NCBI RefSeq assembly: GCF_001942405.1
Contig: NZ_MKKA01000001.1
Coordinates: 1-64,000, forward strand
Direction of reading: 5' to 3'
DNA length: 64,000 bases
Origin: Ornithinimicrobium sp. CNJ-824
GTDB taxonomy: Bacteria > Actinomycetota > Actinomycetes > Actinomycetales > Dermatophilaceae
Shown: positions 40,208 to 49,154 of the stretch, one piece after another
Layout: each line of letters opens with the position of its first letter
Numbering within the stretch: the first letter of the stretch is position 1
Notes under the pieces: generated by a model
Databases searched by the model: none
What the model saw: only the letters and a program-made list of their open reading frames with translations
Told to the model about the DNA's origin: nothing
Program-made: the position numbers and the translations under genes

Positions 40208-41053
40208 ATGCGACGCACACGGACGACCCCGACCGGACCTGGCCGCACGACGAACGGCGGGATGGTCGGTGCCCTCGCCCTGGCGGCCGCGCTCACCCTC
40301 GGGGCCTGCTCGGCCCAGGAGGGCCCGGAGGGGGCCGGCCCGGGGGTGGACGCCGCCACGGCTACGGCGGGCGACGGCGCGACGGGGACGGCCGAGGACG
40401 GGTCGTCGGTGGACGCGGCGGGCACCACGGTCGACCCCGACGAGCTGCCCGACCCCGTGGCGGAGGTGGAGGGCGAGGAGATCAGCCGCGCCGACTTCGT
40501 CGAGGTCTTCGAGCAGCAGCGCGACGCCGCCCGGCAGCAGGCCGAGGCCGCCGGCTCCCCGGTCGACGAGGCCGCCCTGCGCGACGGCGTGCTCGAGTCG
40601 CTCGTGGCCAGCGAGCTGCTCCGCCAGGAGGGCGAGCGGCTGGGCCTGGAGGCCGACGCCGAGGAGGTGGACGCCGAGCTGGCCTCGCTGGCCGAGCAGA
40701 ACGGCCTGGGGTCCGCCGACGAGCTGGTCGCCGCCCTCGGCGAGCAGGGGCTGCCCGAGGAGCAGGTGCGCGAGGAGATGGGCCGGCTGCTGCTCATCGA
40801 GGAGATCGTCGCCGAGCGCGGCGGCGTCGAGCCGCCGACGGAGCAGGAGCTGCAGGACTACTACGCCGAGCTGACCGAGGGGATGGACGGCGCGGCAGCC
40901 ACCGACGGGGCCGACGGGGCCGAGGGGGTACCGCCCTTCGAGGACGTCCGCGACGTGCTCGAGCAGCAGCTCACCGAGCAGCGGGAGAACGAGGCCCTCA
41001 CCACGATCCTGGACGAGCTGGAGGCGGACGCCGAGATCACCCGCCACCTCTGA
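40208..41053 (+). CDS. SurA N-terminal-domain lipoprotein
   Basis: A 281-residue predicted lipoprotein. The N-terminal signal has an Arg-rich start, a hydrophobic core (VGALALAAALTL) and the lipobox LGAC with the lipidated Cys at residue 34. A Gly/Ala/Asp linker follows. The SurA-like chaperone region runs from about 85 to 260 with the typical VAEVEGEEISRADFVEVFEQQ opening and long helices. No parvulin-type catalytic domain is recognisable, so a chaperone role at the outer face of the membrane is more likely than proline isomerisation. It is transcribed alone. Confidence 0.82.
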   Translation: MRRTRTTPTGPGRTTNGGMVGALALAAALTLGACSAQEGPEGAGPGVDAATATAGDGATGTAEDGSSVDAAGTTVDPDELPDPVAEVEGEEISRADFVEVFEQQRDAARQQAEAAGSPVDEAALRDGVLESLVASELLRQEGERLGLEADAEEVDAELASLAEQNGLGSADELVAALGEQGLPEEQVREEMGRLLLIEEIVAERGGVEPPTEQELQDYYAELTEGMDGAAATDGADGAEGVPPFEDVRDVLEQQLTEQRENEALTTILDELEADAEITRHL

Positions 41054-41120
41054 GCACCCGGACCGGCAGCTCCACGCGCCCCGGCGGCGCCTGCCGGCGA
41101 CCGCCCCCTGGCGGGGCCGG

Positions 41121-42068
41121 TCAGCTGCCGGCGAGCGCCCGCACGACCCGCGAGGGGGCCGGGCGCCCCAGCTGCTCGGCCATCCAGGTGCTCGTGGACA
41201 CGAGGGCGTCCAGGTCCACGCCGGTCTCCACGCCCATCCCGTCGAGGGCCCAGACGAGGTCCTCGGTGGCCAGGTTGCCGGTCGCCGAGCGGGCGTAGGG
41301 GCACCCGCCCAGCCCCCCGGTCGCCGCGTCGACCACCCGCACCCCGTGCTGCAGCGCCGTGAGGGTGTTGGCCAGCGCCTGGCCGTAGGTGTCGTGGAAG
41401 TGCACCGCGACCTGGTCCGGCCCGATCCCGGCGTCGTCCAGGGCGGTGACCAGCCGCACGACGTGACCGGGGGTGCCCACGCCGATCGTGTCGCCGATCG
41501 AGAGCTGGTCGCAGCCCAGGTCCATGAGGTGGGAGCACACGTCCACGACCTGGGCGACGGGCACCGGCCCCTCCCACGGGTCGCCGAAGCACATGGACAC
41601 GTAGGCCCGCACCCAGGCACCGCCGTCCAGGGCCCGCCGCACCACCGGGGCGAACATCTCCAGCGACTCCCCGACCGAGCGGTTGAGGTTCTTGCGGGCG
41701 AAGGTCTCGGTGGCGCTGGCGAACACGGCCACGGCGTTCACCCCCTTGTCCAGGGCCCGGTCCAGACCCCGCTCGTTGGGCACGAGGACCGGGCGCTGCC
41801 GGCCGGTGCCCAGGGGGCCGAGCAGGTCCAGCAGCTCCTCGGCGTCGCCGAGCTGCGGCACCCACCGCTGGGGGACGAAGCTGGTCAGCTCGACGGTGTC
41901 CAGCCCCGCGTCCAGGAGCCGCCGGACGAACTCCGCCTTGACCTGCACCGGCACCGCGGTCGGCTCGTTCTGCAGCCCGTCGCGGGGTCCGACCTCGTAG
42001 ATCGTGACCCGGTCGGGCAGCCCGGGCATGGGCACGGTCATCGGCAGCTGGCGGGACTCCGTCGTCAT
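41121..42068 (-). CDS. hydroxymethylglutaryl-CoA lyase
   Basis: A 315-residue aldolase-type enzyme that cleaves HMG-CoA to acetoacetate and acetyl-CoA in leucine breakdown. It has the metal-site opening YEVGPRDGLQNEP, the AVHFHDTYGQALANTL segment with the metal-binding His pair, and the family signature GGLGGCPYARSATGN containing the catalytic Cys. Length matches the family (about 300). No other leucine-degradation gene is adjacent. It is convergent with the SurA-like gene and on the same strand as GH65, 41 bp downstream of it. Confidence 0.92.
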   Translation of the reverse strand: MTTESRQLPMTVPMPGLPDRVTIYEVGPRDGLQNEPTAVPVQVKAEFVRRLLDAGLDTVELTSFVPQRWVPQLGDAEELLDLLGPLGTGRQRPVLVPNERGLDRALDKGVNAVAVFASATETFARKNLNRSVGESLEMFAPVVRRALDGGAWVRAYVSMCFGDPWEGPVPVAQVVDVCSHLMDLGCDQLSIGDTIGVGTPGHVVRLVTALDDAGIGPDQVAVHFHDTYGQALANTLTALQHGVRVVDAATGGLGGCPYARSATGNLATEDLVWALDGMGVETGVDLDALVSTSTWMAEQLGRPAPSRVVRALAGS

Positions 42069-42109
42069 GGGCCCATCATCCACCAGGCCGGGGCGGACCC
42101 CCGGCGCGG

Positions 42110-44254
42110 TCAGCCGGCCGGCTCGCGACCGACCGGCTGCGTCGGCTCCGGCAGGAGCGGCGTGGGGGTCCGCAGCGGTGCCCGCGCCGGAGCGTCCGGC
42201 CGCACCTCCAGGGCCGCCCCGTCGACCACGACGGTCACCGGCCCCTCCCCGCGGCGCAGCGTGACCGTGGTGCCCTCGCGGGTCGTCTCGACCCGCAGCA
42301 CCCGTCCCCGCCAGGTGAGGTGGAAGGCCGTGCGCTCCAACGCCTGCGGCAGCACGGGCGAGAGATCGAGCTCCTGCCGGTCCTCCCGCAGCCCGCCGAG
42401 GCCGGCCGCGAGCGCGAGCCAGGACCCGCCGACGGCCGCCAGGTGCAGCCCGTCGTCGGTGTCGCCCTGGACGTCCTTCAGGTCCACCGTCGCCGCCTCC
42501 CGCAGGTAGCGCAGGGCCAGGTCGGGGTGACCGGCCTGGGCGCAGACGACCGCCTGGACGGCGGCCGAGAGGGAGGAGTCGCGCACGGTCCGGGCCTCGT
42601 TGTAGTCGAGGTCGCGCGCCACCTCCTCGTCGGTGAAGTCGTCGCGGCACCACCACAGCGCCTGCACGAGGTCGGCCTGCTTGAGCACCTGGCGGCGGTA
42701 GATCTTGGCGTAGTGGTGGTGCTCCTGCAGCGGGTAGCAGTCCCGGTGGTCGGCGAAGCGCCACTCGCGGTAGGTGGTGAAGTGGTCGTTCATCGGGTGC
42801 ACCCCCCGCTCCTCGTCCCACGGCACGTGCACCGACGTCGCCGCGTCCCGCCAGCTGGCGACCTCCTCCGGCGTCACCGCCATCGCCGCGGCCAGCTCGT
42901 CCTGCTCCTCCGCGGCGTCGGCGGCCCACAGCAGGTTGCGGCGGGCCATGAGGTTGGTGAAGACGTTGTCGTCGACGACGCCGGTGTACTCGTCCGGCCC
43001 GGTCGTCCCGAGCAGGTGCCAGCCGCCGTCGGCGTCCCGGTGGCCCATCGAGGTCCACAGCCGGGCGGTCTCCACGAGGATCTCGAAGAGCCGCAGGTCC
43101 TCGTCGAAGGGCTCCCCGGTGACGTTGCGGTGCAGCCAGAAGGCGCGGCAGACGTCGGCGTTGACGTGCATGGCCGCGGTGCTCGCCGGCCAGTAGGGCG
43201 AGCACTCGTGCCCGTCGATCGTGCGCCAGGCGAAGGTGGCGCCCTGCAGGTCGAGGACCTGCGCCCGGTGCCGCGCCTCCTCCAGCGTGCCCGCCCGCCA
43301 GCGCAGCAGCCGTCGGGCGACGTCCGGGCGCAGCAGGCTCAGCGCCGGCACCACGAACCCCTCGATGTCCCAGAACGTGTGCCCGTCGTAGCCCAGCCCG
43401 GTCAGCCCCTTGGCCCCGACGGGGGCGTCGCTGGTCAGCGCCGCCGAGCAGAAGAGCTGGAACAGGCAGTAGCGCAGGGCCTGCTGCAGGTGCGGGTCGC
43501 CGTCCACCTCGACGTCGGCCGTCTCCCAGAGGTCGTCGAGTACCTCCCGCTGCGCCTGCTCCAGGCCCGTCCACCCGCGGTCCAGCCCCGAGGCGACCGC
43601 CGCCTCGGCCAGGTCCAGCACGTCGTCCGGGTCGCCCTCGTGGACCCAGGCGTGGCCGAGCACCTTGGTCAGGACCAGCTCCTCCCCCGCCTCGAGGTAT
43701 GCCGTCACGCCCGTGCGCACCGTGTGGTCGCGGGCCTCGGTGGTCACCTCGCCCGCCCCGTCGACGAGGTGCTCCACGGCGGCACCGACGACCATCCCGG
43801 AGGACCGCGTGCGGCCCACCATGGTGCCGCCGGCGTCCCCGCACCGCTGGCGGACCACCTCAAACGGCTCGGCGAGCGCCTTCCCGACCCGGGGGTCGCC
43901 CTTGGTGACCGAGGGCCGGTCGACCAGCCCGGCGAGGTCGGACCGCAGGACGAGGTGCACGGGTCCGTCGACGGCGCGCACGGCATACCGGATCGCGCTC
44001 ACGGACCGCTCGGCCAGGGAGACCAGCCGTCGGGACCTCACCTGCAGGGTCGTGCCCGAGGGCAGGGCCCACTCGACGCGGCGGTCCAGGGTGCCGGCGC
44101 GCAGGTCGAGGGTAAGGGAGTGGTGCCGGGGACGGACGCTCCCCACGTCCATCGCCGTGCCGTCGGCGACCAGCCGGACCACGGTGCCGGCCGCGACTTC
44201 GCCGACAACGGCACCCGTGGGGGCCCGGCCGACGCCCGGGTGGAATGTCCGCAC
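42110..44254 (-). CDS. GH65 glycoside phosphorylase, short at the N-terminus
   Basis: A 714-residue member of glycoside hydrolase family 65 (maltose, trehalose or kojibiose phosphorylases). The (alpha/alpha)6 catalytic core is complete: GYDGHTFWDIEGFVVPAL, the general-acid region TTGPDEYTGVVDDNVFTN and the phosphate-loop region KQADLVQALWW are present, with the small C-terminal beta domain after them. Compared with relatives of about 780-800 residues it lacks roughly 75 N-terminal residues of the beta-sandwich domain. It starts at a GTG only 23 bp from the divergent XPB helicase gene, whose own start is intact, so the missing part is not encoded upstream. It may be a deletion product or may still fold. 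Confidence 0.85.
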   Translation of the reverse strand: MRTFHPGVGRAPTGAVVGEVAAGTVVRLVADGTAMDVGSVRPRHHSLTLDLRAGTLDRRVEWALPSGTTLQVRSRRLVSLAERSVSAIRYAVRAVDGPVHLVLRSDLAGLVDRPSVTKGDPRVGKALAEPFEVVRQRCGDAGGTMVGRTRSSGMVVGAAVEHLVDGAGEVTTEARDHTVRTGVTAYLEAGEELVLTKVLGHAWVHEGDPDDVLDLAEAAVASGLDRGWTGLEQAQREVLDDLWETADVEVDGDPHLQQALRYCLFQLFCSAALTSDAPVGAKGLTGLGYDGHTFWDIEGFVVPALSLLRPDVARRLLRWRAGTLEEARHRAQVLDLQGATFAWRTIDGHECSPYWPASTAAMHVNADVCRAFWLHRNVTGEPFDEDLRLFEILVETARLWTSMGHRDADGGWHLLGTTGPDEYTGVVDDNVFTNLMARRNLLWAADAAEEQDELAAAMAVTPEEVASWRDAATSVHVPWDEERGVHPMNDHFTTYREWRFADHRDCYPLQEHHHYAKIYRRQVLKQADLVQALWWCRDDFTDEEVARDLDYNEARTVRDSSLSAAVQAVVCAQAGHPDLALRYLREAATVDLKDVQGDTDDGLHLAAVGGSWLALAAGLGGLREDRQELDLSPVLPQALERTAFHLTWRGRVLRVETTREGTTVTLRRGEGPVTVVVDGAALEVRPDAPARAPLRTPTPLLPEPTQPVGREPAG

Positions 44255-44277
44255 CCCGTCCCGCCGTTGTCCCCACG

Positions 44278-45993
44278 ATGAACGGCCCCCTGATCGTCCA
44301 GTCCGACAAGACCCTCCTCCTCGAGGTCGACCACCCCGACGCGGAGGCGGCCCGTCGTGACATCGCGCCGTTCGCCGAGCTGGAGCGGGCGCCCGAGCAC
44401 GTGCACACCTACCGGGTCACCCCCCTGGGCCTGTGGAACGCGCGGGCCGCCGGGCACGACGCCGAGCAGGTGGTGCACGCCCTGCTGACCCACAGCCGCT
44501 ACCCCGTGCCCCAGCCGCTGCTCGTCGACGTCGCCGACACCATGGCCCGCTACGGCAGGCTGACCCTGCTCAAGGAGCCCGTCGACGGGGAGGACGACCC
44601 GCAGACCGGCCTGCCGCCGACCCGGCTCGTGCTGCGCACCACCGACCGGGCCGTGCTCACCGAGGTGCTGCGCCACAAGCGGATCAAGCCCCTCGTCGGC
44701 GAGCGCGTGGACGAGGACACCGTCGTCGTGCACGCCTCCGAGCGGGGCCACCTCAAGCAGGAGCTGCTCAAGGTCGGCTGGCCGGCGGAGGACCTCGCCG
44801 GCTACGTCGACGGCGAGGCGCACCCGATCGAGCTGGCCACGCAGGCGTCGACGACGGGCACGGCGGCCGGACCCCGGCCTGGTCCCTGCGCCCCTACCAG
44901 CAGCAGGCGGTCGACGGCTTCTGGGACGGCGGGTCCGGCGTCGTCGTGCTGCCCTGCGGCGCCGGCAAGACCCTCGTCGGGGCCGGTGCGATGGCCCGCT
45001 CGCAGACCACCACCCTGATCCTGGTCACCAACACCGTCTCGGCCCGCCAGTGGCGCGAGGAGCTGCTGCGCCGCACCAGCCTCACCGAGGACGAGATCGG
45101 CGAGTACTCCGCGCCCGCAAGGAGATCCGGCCGGTGACGATCGCCACCTACCAGGTGCTCACCACCAAGCGCAAGGGTGTCTTCCCCCACCTGGACCTGC
45201 TCGCGCCCGCGACTGGGGCCTGGTCGTCTACGACGAGGTGCACCTGCTGCCCGCCCCGATCTTCCGGATGACCGCCGACCTGCAGGCCCGTCGCCGGCTC
45301 GGCCTGACCGCCACCCTGGTGCGGGAGGACGGCCGCGAGTCCGACGTGTTCTCCCTCATCGGCCCCAAGCGCTACGACGCCCCGTGGAAGGACATCGAGG
45401 CCCAGGGGTGGATCGCCCCCGCCGACTGCGTCGAGGTGCGGGTCTCCCTGCCGGAGTCGATGCGGATGGCCTACGCCGTGGCCGAGCCGGACGAGCGCTA
45501 CCGCTTCGCCGCCTGCGCGCCGGCCAAGGACGCGGTCGTCGAGACGCTCGTGGAGCGGCACCGGGGCGAGCCCACGCTGGTCATCGGCCAGTACCTCGTC
45601 CAGCTCGAGCAGCTGGCCGACCGGCTGGACGCGCCGCTCATCACCGGGGAGACGACGGTGACCCGCCGCCAGGAGCTCTTCCGCCAGTTCCGCGAGGGCG
45701 AGATCGACCTGCTCGTCGTGAGCAAGGTGGCCAACTTCTCCATCGACCTGCCCGAGGCGTCCGTGGCCATCCAGGTCTCGGGCACCTTCGGCTCCCGGCA
45801 GGAGGAGGCCCAGCGGCTCGGGCGGGTGCTGCGGCCCAAGGGCGACGGCCGGACCGCGCACTTCTACACCACGGTGGCCCGGGACACGGTGGACGCGGAG
45901 TTCGCGGCCCACCGCCAGCGCTTCCTCGCCGAGCAGGGCTACGCCTACCGGATCGTGGACGCCGACGACCTGGAGACCCTCGACCGCGCCTGA
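44278..45993 (+). CDS. XPB/ERCC3-like DNA repair helicase, with three frame breaks
   Basis: A superfamily 2 helicase of about 572 residues after correction. The N-terminal domain starts GPLIVQSDKTLLLEVDHPDA. Helicase motifs follow: LRPYQQQAVDGFW, Walker A VVLPCGAGKTLVGA, the DEVH box VVYDEVHLLPAPIF, LGLTATLVREDGRE, and in the second RecA domain LVVSKVANFSIDLPEA and EEAQRLGRVLRPK. The breaks lie near 44866, 45110 and 45207; each reads as one lost G or C (for example TCCGCGCCCGCAAG where GGCGCC is expected). Three losses restore phase. In mycobacteria this gene sits beside the helicase-associated protein found here 11 kb upstream. Confidence 0.9.
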
Positions 45994-46039
45994 CCCCTCC
46001 AGGGTGACGCGGGACGGCATACCGGGGTGGAATGGGGGC

Positions 46040-46756
46040 ATGGCTCCCCACGACACCGTCCTGCTCGACGTCGACGGCACCCTCGCCGACACCACCTACC
46101 ACCACGCGCTGGCGTGGGCCCGCGCCTTCGCCGCGCACGACCTCCACCCCCCCGCTGTGCAGGTGCACCGGGCCATCGGGATGGGCGGCGACAAGCTCGT
46201 GGCCGCCGTCGCCGGCGACGACGTGGAGGAGCAGCACGGCGAGGCCCTGCGGGAGCGGTGGGAGGAGGAGTACGACCGGCTCCTGCCCGAGATCGTGCTC
46301 CTGCCCGGCGCCCGCGACCTGGTGCTGCTGCTGGCGGACCGGGGCGTGCGGGTGGCGCTGGCCTCCTCCGGCAAGGCCCGCTTCACCGACCACGTCGTGG
46401 GCCTGCTCGACCTGCCCGGCGGCACCCTCGCCGCCACGACCAGCTCCGACGACGCCGAGCACTCCAAGCCCGCCCCGGACATCCTCGCCAGCGCGCTCGA
46501 GGCGGCGGGCGGCTCCTCGGCCCTCGTCGTCGGCGACACCACCTACGACGTCACCGCCGCCGCCCGGATGGACGCCCCGTGCGTCGCGCTGCTGTCCGGG
46601 GGCTTCGGCCGGGTCGAACTCGAGGACGCCGGCGCGGTGCACGTGGCCGGCACCCCCGCCGAGCTGCTCGAGGCCGACTGGGCCGGGCTGCTGTCGGCCG
46701 AGCCGGCACCGGCCGCGCGGGAGGACCGCACGCCCCTGGACCGCAGCGCCGGCTGA
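46040..46756 (+). CDS. HAD-superfamily phosphatase
   Basis: A 238-residue hydrolase with the four HAD motifs: nucleophile motif VLLDVDGTLADT, motif II Thr/Ser in VALASSGKAR, motif III lysine in HSKPAPDIL and motif IV VVGDTTYDVTAA. A helical cap between motifs I and II places it with phosphoglycolate phosphatase and beta-phosphoglucomutase relatives. The specificity is not clear. The nearby GH65 phosphorylase makes a beta-phosphoglucomutase partner thinkable, but the genes are on opposite strands with the helicase between them, so this is weak. The ATG at 46040 was chosen because motif I follows within ten residues. Confidence 0.8.
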   Translation: MAPHDTVLLDVDGTLADTTYHHALAWARAFAAHDLHPPAVQVHRAIGMGGDKLVAAVAGDDVEEQHGEALRERWEEEYDRLLPEIVLLPGARDLVLLLADRGVRVALASSGKARFTDHVVGLLDLPGGTLAATTSSDDAEHSKPAPDILASALEAAGGSSALVVGDTTYDVTAAARMDAPCVALLSGGFGRVELEDAGAVHVAGTPAELLEADWAGLLSAEPAPAAREDRTPLDRSAG

Positions 46757-46791
46757 GCCGGACGGGTCCCGACCGACCGCCCGGGACGCGG

Positions 46792-46820
46792 CTCCCAGCC
46801 TGCTCCCAGACGACTCCCAG
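46792..46820 (+). promoter_or_regulatory. three CTCCCAG direct repeats spaced exactly 11 bp
   Basis: CTCCCAG occurs at 46792-46798, 46803-46809 and 46814-46820, one helical turn apart, immediately before the ribosome binding site of the OmpR-family regulator gene. This arrangement is that of OmpR/PhoB-family binding sites, so it probably marks autoregulation. Confidence 0.6.
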
Positions 46821-46842
46821 CGGGAAGGAGGACGATGGGGCC

Positions 46843-47556
46843 ATGAGCGCGTCGACCCAGGAGCCGGAGGCCACCCTGCTGGTGGTCGAGGACGAGACGA
46901 ACATCCGCGAGCTGCTCACCACGAGCCTGCGCTTCGCCGGCTTCGAGGTGCACGCGGCCCCCGACGGACGGACCGCCCTGCAGCTGGCCGGGGAGCACGA
47001 GATCGACCTGGCCGTGCTCGACATCATGCTGCCCGACATGGACGGGTTCAGCGTCACCCGGACGCTGCGCGAGCGCGGCGCCGACCTGCCGATCGTCTTC
47101 CTCACGGCGCGCGACTCCCTCGACGACAAGATCAAGGGCCTGACCGTCGGCGGCGACGACTACGTCACCAAGCCGTTCAGCCTCGAGGAGGTCGTGGCCC
47201 GCATCCGGGCCGTCCTGCGGCGCACCCGGCTGGTCGACCCCGACGACGACCACGTGCTGCGCGTGGCCGACCTGGAGCTGGACGAGGACAGCCACGAGGT
47301 CCGCCGCGCGGGGAAGGTCATCGAGGTCTCCCCCACCGAGTTCAAGCTGCTGCGCTACCTCATGCTCAACCCGGGCCGGGTGCTGTCCAAGAGCCAGATC
47401 CTGGACCACGTGTGGGACTACGACTTCCGTGGCGAGATGAACATCGTGGAGTCCTACATCTCCTACCTGCGTCGCAAGATCGACGTCGTCGGCGAGCCGC
47501 TGATCCACACCAAGCGGGGCGTGGGCTACGTGCTGCGCGCGCCCCGCCCGGCCTGA
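46843..47556 (+). CDS. OmpR/PhoB-family response regulator
   Basis: A 237-residue regulator. The receiver domain (about 11-125) has the acidic pair E16-D17, phospho-acceptor D60 in LAVLDIMLPDMDG, the switch Thr in VFLTARDS and the conserved Lys in VTKPFSLEEV. The winged-helix domain (about 145-232) has SPTEFKLLRYLMLNPGRVLSKSQIL and a typical recognition helix NIVESYISYLRRKID. AAGGAGG lies about 12 bases upstream of the ATG. The sensor kinase follows 10 bp downstream. Three 11-bp-phased repeats upstream suggest autoregulation, and similar repeats precede htrA. Confidence 0.93.
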   Translation: MSASTQEPEATLLVVEDETNIRELLTTSLRFAGFEVHAAPDGRTALQLAGEHEIDLAVLDIMLPDMDGFSVTRTLRERGADLPIVFLTARDSLDDKIKGLTVGGDDYVTKPFSLEEVVARIRAVLRRTRLVDPDDDHVLRVADLELDEDSHEVRRAGKVIEVSPTEFKLLRYLMLNPGRVLSKSQILDHVWDYDFRGEMNIVESYISYLRRKIDVVGEPLIHTKRGVGYVLRAPRPA

Positions 47557-47566
47557 GGTCCGGGCG

Positions 47567-49102
47567 GTGGTCGGCCGGCTGAAGGGGTGGACCTACCAGC
47601 GGCTGCACGGCCTGTCGCTGACCCACCGGCTCGTCGCGGTGGTGGTGCTGCTCGTGCTGGCCGCCTACGTCCTCACCACGTCGGTGTCCCTGATGATGCT
47701 GCGCGGCTACCTCGTGGACCGGGCCGACGCCGACCTGGGCGCCTACATCGAGCCGCTGGCCCAGCGGACCTACAGCCAGATCGTCGAGGAGGCCACCGGC
47801 GAGCAGGTGGGCCTGGAGCAGCAGACGTTCGTGCCGCCCAACCCCTACGTGGTCGTCTTCACCCCGGCCGACCCGGACGCCCCCGCGCAGACCCGGGTCT
47901 TCCAGCCGCGCCGTCTCGAGGTGAGCATGCCCGCGCTGGACCGGGTCGACGTGGACGACTCCCGGCTCGGCGAGCACTTCACCGTCCGGGGCGAGGACGG
48001 GGTCGGGTCCTGGCGGGTGCTGGCCGCCCAGCTGACCGACGGGCAGGGCCGCACCGGGGGGACGATCGCGGTGGCGCTGCCGCTGACGAGCGTGGAGAGC
48101 ACCGTGCGGCAGCTGGCCTGGCTGACCGCGGTCATCGGGCTGACCACCCTGGTCCTCGTCGGGGTGCTGGGGTGGTTCGCCGTGCGCCGGGCCTTCCGTC
48201 CGCTGACCCGGATCGAGGACACCGCGGCCGCCATCGCGGCCGGGGACCTCACCCGCCGGATCCCCCCGCGCGGCACGAACGACGAGGTCGGCTCGCTGGC
48301 CGACTCGCTCAACCGGATGCTGGCCCAGATCGAGCACTCGTTCGCGGTCCGGCAGGGGTCCGAGCGCCGGATGCGCGACTTCGTGGCGGACGCCTCGCAC
48401 GAGCTGCGCACGCCGCTGGCCACGGTCAAGGGGTATGCCGAGCTGTTCCGGGTCGGTGCGGTGCCGCCGAGCGAGGTCCCGGGGGCGATGCGGCGGATCG
48501 AGGACGAGGCCACCCGGATGTCCCGCCTCGTCGAGGACCTGCTCACCCTGACCCGGCTGGACTCCGAGCCGCCGATGTCGCCCACGCGGGTCGACCTGAC
48601 CGTGCTCGCCTCCGACACCGTTCAGGACGCCCGCGTCCGGACGCCGGACCGGACGGTGCGGCTGGTGGCCCTGGAGGACGCGGAGCGCTCCGCCCCCTGC
48701 GTCGTCGTGGGCGAGGACGGGGCGCTGCGCCAGGTGCTGACCAACCTGGTGGCCAACGCCTTGACCCACACCCCCGCCGGCACGCCGGTCGAGGTCGCCG
48801 TGGGGCGGGTGGACGGCACGGTGGCCGTGGAGGTCCGCGACCACGGGAACGGCCTCGACGACGACGCGTCGCAGCGGGCCTTCGAGCGCTTCTACCGGGC
48901 CGACCGCTCCCGCAGCCGGGCCTCGGGCGGGACCGGGCTGGGCCTGGCGATCGTGGCCGCCATCGTGGCCCGCCACGGCGGGTCGGTGCGGCACCGGCCC
49001 ACGCCGGGCGGCGGTGCGACCTTCCGGGTCGAGCTGCCGGCGGCCGCGCCCGACGGGGCGGACGTGCCGGAGCCCGTCGACGAGGTGTCGACGGGCTCCT
49101 GA
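47567..49102 (+). CDS. HAMP-domain sensor histidine kinase
   Basis: A 511-residue membrane kinase with a helix near residues 20-42, an extracytoplasmic domain to about 180, a second helix (about 185-206) and a HAMP domain (about 207-262). The HisKA domain carries phospho-acceptor H278 in DFVADASHELRTPLATVKGY. The ATPase domain has N-box NLVANALTHTPAG, DHGNGLDDDASQ and GGTGLGLAIVAAIV. It starts at GTG 10 bp after the regulator stop, so the two form an operon. The extracytoplasmic domain has no recognised fold. An MprB- or TcrY-like envelope-stress role is inferred from the htrA link. Confidence 0.92.
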   Translation: MVGRLKGWTYQRLHGLSLTHRLVAVVVLLVLAAYVLTTSVSLMMLRGYLVDRADADLGAYIEPLAQRTYSQIVEEATGEQVGLEQQTFVPPNPYVVVFTPADPDAPAQTRVFQPRRLEVSMPALDRVDVDDSRLGEHFTVRGEDGVGSWRVLAAQLTDGQGRTGGTIAVALPLTSVESTVRQLAWLTAVIGLTTLVLVGVLGWFAVRRAFRPLTRIEDTAAAIAAGDLTRRIPPRGTNDEVGSLADSLNRMLAQIEHSFAVRQGSERRMRDFVADASHELRTPLATVKGYAELFRVGAVPPSEVPGAMRRIEDEATRMSRLVEDLLTLTRLDSEPPMSPTRVDLTVLASDTVQDARVRTPDRTVRLVALEDAERSAPCVVVGEDGALRQVLTNLVANALTHTPAGTPVEVAVGRVDGTVAVEVRDHGNGLDDDASQRAFERFYRADRSRSRASGGTGLGLAIVAAIVARHGGSVRHRPTPGGGATFRVELPAAAPDGADVPEPVDEVSTGS

Positions 49103-49105
49103 GCC

Positions 49106-49134
49106 GGCCGGGCCGACGCGCAGGGGGCCCGGCC
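49106..49134. terminator. perfect 9-bp-arm hairpin between convergent operons
   Basis: GGCCGGGCC (49106-49114) pairs with GGCCCGGCC (49126-49134) around an 11-base loop. It starts four bases after the kinase stop codon and precedes the end of the minus-strand transporter operon, so it can terminate both. Confidence 0.65.
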
Positions 49135-49154
49135 TGCCGGCCGGCCCCGGCTGG

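Noticed and set aside
39083-41620. Fusion of the flippase-like protein with upstream sequence into 845 residues
   Set aside because: The upstream part is antisense to the SurA-like lipoprotein and out of frame with HMG-CoA lyase.
10396-45993. Programmed ribosomal frameshifting as the cause of the frame breaks
   Set aside because: The breaks are in many unrelated genes, lack a common slippery site, and are explained by single-base losses in G/C runs.
44278-45993. Helicase as part of a phage-defence system
   Set aside because: Its motifs are those of the widespread actinobacterial XPB repair helicase, and no nuclease, methylase or mobile-element genes surround it.
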